The translations under genes were made by a program, and so were the position numbers. A model generated the notes under the pieces. That model made no database searches and was not told the DNA's origin. It saw only the letters and a list, made by a program, of their open reading frames with translations. A stretch of 8,885 bases of DNA from Thermoplasmata archaeon (GTDB taxonomy: Archaea > Thermoplasmatota > Thermoplasmata > UBA184): assembly GCA_021827545.1 (NCBI GenBank), contig JAKAVH010000043.1, positions 1-8,885 on the forward strand. The letters run 5' to 3'. Positions 6,410 to 8,885 of this stretch are shown in pieces; within the stretch, counting starts at the first letter, position 1, and the number at the start of each line of letters is the position of its first letter.

Positions 6410-7204
6410 ATGAGCGCCGCCGGCCTCCGCACCGAGCGGGACAGAGATATCCTCACGATCACGCTCGACCGACCCGACCGCCTGAACGCCCTCGACATTC
6501 CGACACTCGGCGAGCTCCGCCGAACGCTGCAGTCCGCCACCGTGGACACCGGGCTTCGAGCGATCATCCTCACGGGGGCCGGTGCGGCGTTTTCCGCCGG
6601 GGGCGACGTCCGGACGATGGACGAATACCGGGCCCGAGGGGCGCTTCCTCAGCTGTTTCATGAGCTGACGCAGGAACAGGAGCTCGCGGTCCGGGAGATT
6701 CTCTACATGCCGAAGCCGGTTGTCGCCGCGCTTCCCGGGGTAGCCGCGGGAGGGGGTCTATCGCTCGCGCTGGCCGCCGACTGGCGGATCGCCTCGACCC
6801 GGGCCACGCTCGTCCCCGCGTTCCCTCAGTTGGGAGCCGTTCCCGACGGCGGGCTCACCTACCTCCTGCCCCACTACCTCGGACTCGGCCTCGCCCAGGA
6901 GCTGTTGTTCTCCGCGGCCCGCCTCTCCGCCGCGCGGGCTCGGGAGCTCGCCCTGGTGCACGAGGTCGTGGAGCCCGAGGCGCTGCTCGCTCGCGCCCAA
7001 GCGAAGGCGCGGGAGCTCGCCGACGGTCCGCTCTTCGCGCTGGGGTGGATCAAGCGATTGCTGGTCTCCGCCTTCTCCGAGAGCTTGGACTCGCAGCTCG
7101 TCTTGGAGCGCCGCGGGGCGGTGGAGGCCGCCAGCCGCGGCGAGCTCGCCGAAGGGATCCGGGCGTTCCTCGAGAAACGGCCCCCCCGATTTCTAGGGGC
7201 GTGA
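6410..7204 (+). CDS. Enoyl-CoA hydratase/isomerase (crotonase) family protein, PaaG-like
   Basis: This 264-residue crotonase-fold protein has normal family length. Members bind acyl-CoA and stabilise a thioester enolate in an oxyanion hole. The two oxyanion-hole segments are AFSAGGD (60-66) and GVAAGGGLSLALAADWRIAS (110-129). The N-terminal ITLDRPDRLNALD and the C-terminal EGIRAFLEKRPP are typical. Aligned with rat crotonase, both catalytic glutamates are absent: Glu144 is replaced by Ser118 and Glu164 by Phe138. Asp146 in LGAVPDGG is in the position used by PaaG-type isomerases. This favours double-bond isomerisation or a ring-opening step over simple hydration, but the substrate is unknown. 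ATG at 6410 gives a full fold and sits correctly behind a TATA box. The 3' end overlaps the convergent GNAT gene by 12 bp. No beta-oxidation genes adjoin it. Confidence 0.93.
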   Translation: MSAAGLRTERDRDILTITLDRPDRLNALDIPTLGELRRTLQSATVDTGLRAIILTGAGAAFSAGGDVRTMDEYRARGALPQLFHELTQEQELAVREILYMPKPVVAALPGVAAGGGLSLALAADWRIASTRATLVPAFPQLGAVPDGGLTYLLPHYLGLGLAQELLFSAARLSAARARELALVHEVVEPEALLARAQAKARELADGPLFALGWIKRLLVSAFSESLDSQLVLERRGAVEAASRGELAEGIRAFLEKRPPRFLGA

Positions 7205-7915
7205 GTCGGGCCGCGCCCCGTGCGCCGGGGGCGATAGCCCCTCGAGTCGACGTTCGAGCGCGGCCCGGACTCGGGGCCATTCGTTCGCGAGGATGCTGTA
7301 GTAGACGGATGAGCGGTACGTCCCGTCGCGGCGGACTCGGTGATCCCGCAGGACCCCTTCCCGTTGGGCGCCGAGCCGCTCGATCGCGCGCTGGGACCGA
7401 TGATTGCGCACGTCCGCGATCAGCTGCACCCGATGGGCCCCCTCGGACTCGAACGCGTGGCGGAGCAGCAGCCACTTCGACTCCGGGTTGACGCCGGTGC
7501 CCCAATAGGCCGGGTCGTACCAGGTCCCGCCGATCTCCACGGCGCGATTCGCGCGTTCGATGTTCAGAAAGCGCGTCATCCCGATGAGCGGGCCGTCCGG
7601 CGCCCGCTGCACCGAGAACGGGAGCGTCTCCCGTCGCGCCGCCTGCTCGAGAAGTTCCGTGACGAGTCGACGCATCTCCTCCTCCGTCCGGCCCGGGCCG
7701 CTCATGAGGTGCGTCCAGATCTCGTCGTGCGCCCCGGCGCGGGCGAGAGCCGGAACATCCGCAGCCGACAATGGCCGCAGGATGACGAACCGTCCGGTCA
7801 GCGTCACGGGGCAGGTGAACGCCTCGGACGCCGGTCGCGGGTCGACGGACGATCGCGGGGGAGTTTCGGCTCGGTGCGGAAGATCCACGGACGGGGGCGA
7901 CCGCGCGCCTTTCAC
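7193..7915 (-). CDS. GNAT family N-acetyltransferase (RimJ/RimL-like)
   Basis: This protein of up to 240 residues carries a GCN5-related acetyltransferase domain of the Acetyltransf_3/RimJ-RimL type. Such enzymes transfer acetyl from acetyl-CoA to protein N-termini, antibiotics or small amines; the substrate here is not readable. The core starts at about residue 39 ([16 protein letters not shown]). Central landmarks are [20 protein letters not shown] (126-145), leading into the helix [10 protein letters not shown], then [20 protein letters not shown] (162-181) and [12 protein letters not shown], followed by [10 protein letters not shown]. The first 36 residues are low-complexity. The GTG at 7915 is kept because a TATA box lies about 24 bases upstream, which would suit a leaderless message. 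The GTG at 7807 (Val37) is a real alternative and would begin exactly at the core. It converges on the ECH gene and diverges from nuoA. Confidence 0.9.
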   Translation of the reverse strand: MKGARSPPSVDLPHRAETPPRSSVDPRPASEAFTCPVTLTGRFVILRPLSAADVPALARAGAHDEIWTHLMSGPGRTEEEMRRLVTELLEQAARRETLPFSVQRAPDGPLIGMTRFLNIERANRAVEIGGTWYDPAYWGTGVNPESKWLLLRHAFESEGAHRVQLIADVRNHRSQRAIERLGAQREGVLRDHRVRRDGTYRSSVYYSILANEWPRVRAALERRLEGLSPPAHGARPDSRP

Positions 7916-7934
7916 CGGAAAACTCCTGCAGGCG

Positions 7935-7942
7935 TTATATAA
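7935..7942. promoter_or_regulatory. Palindromic TATA box between the GNAT gene and nuoA
   Basis: TTATATAA is a perfect palindrome, so it reads as a TATA box on both strands. Rightward it would start transcription near 7966, leaving a leader of about 24 bases before nuoA with an AGGAAGG ribosome-binding element at 7980-7986. Leftward it lies about 24 bases from the GTG at 7915. It is the best TATA match in the window and the only strongly AT-rich octamer in the 74-bp gap. Confidence 0.65.
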
Positions 7943-7989
7943 GCTGCTTCGCTCGCAATTTCTGGAGTCGGCGAGCGGTAGGAAGGACG

Positions 7990-8364
7990 ATGGAAGCGGG
8001 TATCTTGACGTTCCTGGTCTTCGCCCTGATCGCCGCCGTGTTCGGCGGCGTTTCGTTGGTCGCGAACCGGTGGCTCGCGGCGCCTCGACGCCGCAGCTAC
8101 CTCCAAGGGACGACCTACGAGTGCGGAGAGGAGGCCGAGGGGGAGGCCCAGATCGACTTTCCCACCCAGCACTACACGTTCGCCATCGTGTTCGTCGCCG
8201 TCGACGTCATCGGCTTTTTCCTAGCGCTCTGGGCGCTGACCTTCCGGGGGTATGGCGGAGCGAACTCGGCCGCGCTCCCGATCGTGGTGGCGACCGTCTT
8301 CACGGCGGTCGCGGTCACCGGCATCTACTACGCGTTGAGCGGCGAGAAGCGGTGGGTGGTATGA
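7990..8364 (+). CDS. nuoA: Complex I (Nuo/Fpo-type) subunit A
   Basis: This 124-residue membrane subunit of NADH:quinone oxidoreductase or the related F420H2/ferredoxin-dependent complex lies where the membrane arm meets the quinone channel. Three membrane spans are visible, at about 4-25, 63-84 and 96-115. Between spans 1 and 2 is the family loop [13 protein letters not shown] (42-54), with the invariant ECG and downstream GxA. Span 2 contains [16 protein letters not shown] (67-82): the conserved Asp is present (Asp72), but the Glu usually two residues later (DVE in E. coli, where they are Asp79 and Glu81) is Ile74. The ATG start has an AGGAAGG element upstream. The stop overlaps the nuoB ATG as ATGA, implying translational coupling. 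The electron donor cannot be told from this subunit. Confidence 0.95.
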   Translation: MEAGILTFLVFALIAAVFGGVSLVANRWLAAPRRRSYLQGTTYECGEEAEGEAQIDFPTQHYTFAIVFVAVDVIGFFLALWALTFRGYGGANSAALPIVVATVFTAVAVTGIYYALSGEKRWVV

Positions 8365-8885
8365 GCGCGTCGACTCCGCCTTCGCCCACGGCTGCCCCGG
8401 CGGCCGGCGCGACCGCCTCCGAGATCGAGCTACCGGTGATCCAGGCACCGGCCGTCCCGTTCGTCGAGATCGAAGCGCTGCGATCGAGGGAGTTCATCCC
8501 CGCGGCGAAGGAGGCGCTCACGTCGATGATCCAGGAGCAGGGGCAGGCCAAGCTGATCCGGCCCGTCTTCAACTGGGCGGGACGGAACTCGTTGTTCCCG
8601 CTGCACTGGGGGCTTGCGTGCTGCGCCATCGAGTTCGCCGCGGCGTTCGGCGCTCGATGGGATGCCGAACGGTTCGGGGTCGTGCCCCGCTCGTCGCCTC
8701 GGCAGTGCGACCTATTGATCGTGAACGGGACCGTGACCTGGAAGGTCGCGCACAAGCTGATCACGCTCTACGAACAGATGCCCGAACCGAAGTGGGTGAT
8801 CGCGATGGGCAACTGCGCCACGGGGGGCGGACCGTTCCGAACGGCGTACTCGGTGGTCCCCGGCGTCGACAAACTCGTTCCGGTC
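8361..8885 (+). CDS. nuoB: Complex I (Nuo/Fpo-type) subunit B, N-terminal part (runs off the right edge)
   Basis: The 175 visible codons encode the [4Fe-4S] cluster N2 subunit, which passes electrons to quinone. Recognisable blocks are [23 protein letters not shown], starting at 70, with Cys87 and Cys88; [20 protein letters not shown] (107-126); [21 protein letters not shown], starting at 137, with Cys152; and [13 protein letters not shown] at the cut. The fourth N2 ligand, in the GCPP motif, would follow outside the window. Two features stand out. A roughly 35-residue Ala/Pro-rich N-terminal extension precedes the core, and Cys116 replaces the usual Ala or Ser in SPRQ(A/S)DL. ATG at 8361 overlaps the nuoA stop, with GGTGGGTGG just upstream as ribosome-binding site. 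nuoA-nuoB order is the standard start of complex I operons, so nuoC/D genes are expected to follow. Confidence 0.96.
   Translation, partial: MSASTPPSPTAAPAAGATASEIELPVIQAPAVPFVEIEALRSREFIPAAKEALTSMIQEQGQAKLIRPVFNWAGRNSLFPLHWGLACCAIEFAAAFGARWDAERFGVVPRSSPRQCDLLIVNGTVTWKVAHKLITLYEQMPEPKWVIAMGNCATGGGPFRTAYSVVPGVDKLVPV

Noticed and set aside
6403..6663. A short open frame starting 7 bases before the ECH start
   Set aside because: It runs out of frame through the ECH gene, is Arg/Pro-rich, and would start upstream of the better-placed ATG at 6410.
181..7204. A shared catabolic pathway for the FAH-family and PaaG-like enzymes
   Set aside because: FAH and crotonase enzymes can both act in aromatic breakdown, but these genes are about 5 kb apart, have separate promoters, and are split by ribosome, replication and membrane genes.
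1..8885. CRISPR arrays, tRNA or rRNA genes, insertion sequences, or defence islands
   Set aside because: No regularly spaced repeats, tRNA-like cloverleaf sequence, transposase or terminal inverted repeats were seen. Nearly all of the window is taken up by conserved genes of uniform composition.

Overview
The window is GC-rich archaeal chromosomal DNA. Three genes point to Archaea: a small catalytic primase subunit (PriS), a two-KH-domain protein of the archaeal Pno1/Dim2 type, and a Rio1 protein kinase. TATA-like boxes lie 20-35 bases before several start codons, as expected for archaeal, largely leaderless transcription. The high GC, the heterotrophic accessory enzymes (FAH family, enoyl-CoA hydratase family) and a Nuo/Fpo-type complex I locus suggest a high-GC Thermoplasmatota-like euryarchaeon. 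That lineage call is inference, not proof.

Layout from left to right: a possible C-terminal fragment of an upstream gene (low confidence); a fumarylacetoacetate hydrolase family gene (+, 181-1164); a minus-strand operon transcribed Rio1 -> KH protein -> PriS (3815 down to 1118), whose 3' end overlaps the FAH gene convergently by 47 bp; a divergent promoter region (3816-3946); a putative zinc metallopeptidase with an HExxHxxGxxD motif (+); an NfeD-like membrane protein followed by an SPFH/stomatin-like protein (+, a two-gene membrane-microdomain operon); an enoyl-CoA hydratase/isomerase family enzyme (+) that overlaps a GNAT acetyltransferase (-) by 12 bp; then a perfectly palindromic TATATA element from which the GNAT gene and nuoA may diverge; nuoA (+); and nuoB (+, cut by the right edge).

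The genes form four functional groups. Rio1 and the KH protein belong to small-subunit ribosome maturation, and here they share an operon with the replication primase. NfeD and stomatin form the classic partnered membrane pair. NuoA and NuoB begin a respiratory complex I operon that continues to the right. FAH, ECH, GNAT and the metallopeptidase look like independently promoted single genes. No rRNA, tRNA, CRISPR array, insertion sequence or phage gene was seen. All gaps between genes are under 180 bases. No clearly new multi-gene system is visible. The most unusual items are the metzincin-like HExxHxxGxxD protein, the Rio1-KH-PriS linkage, and residue-level departures in NuoA, NuoB and the ECH-family enzyme.
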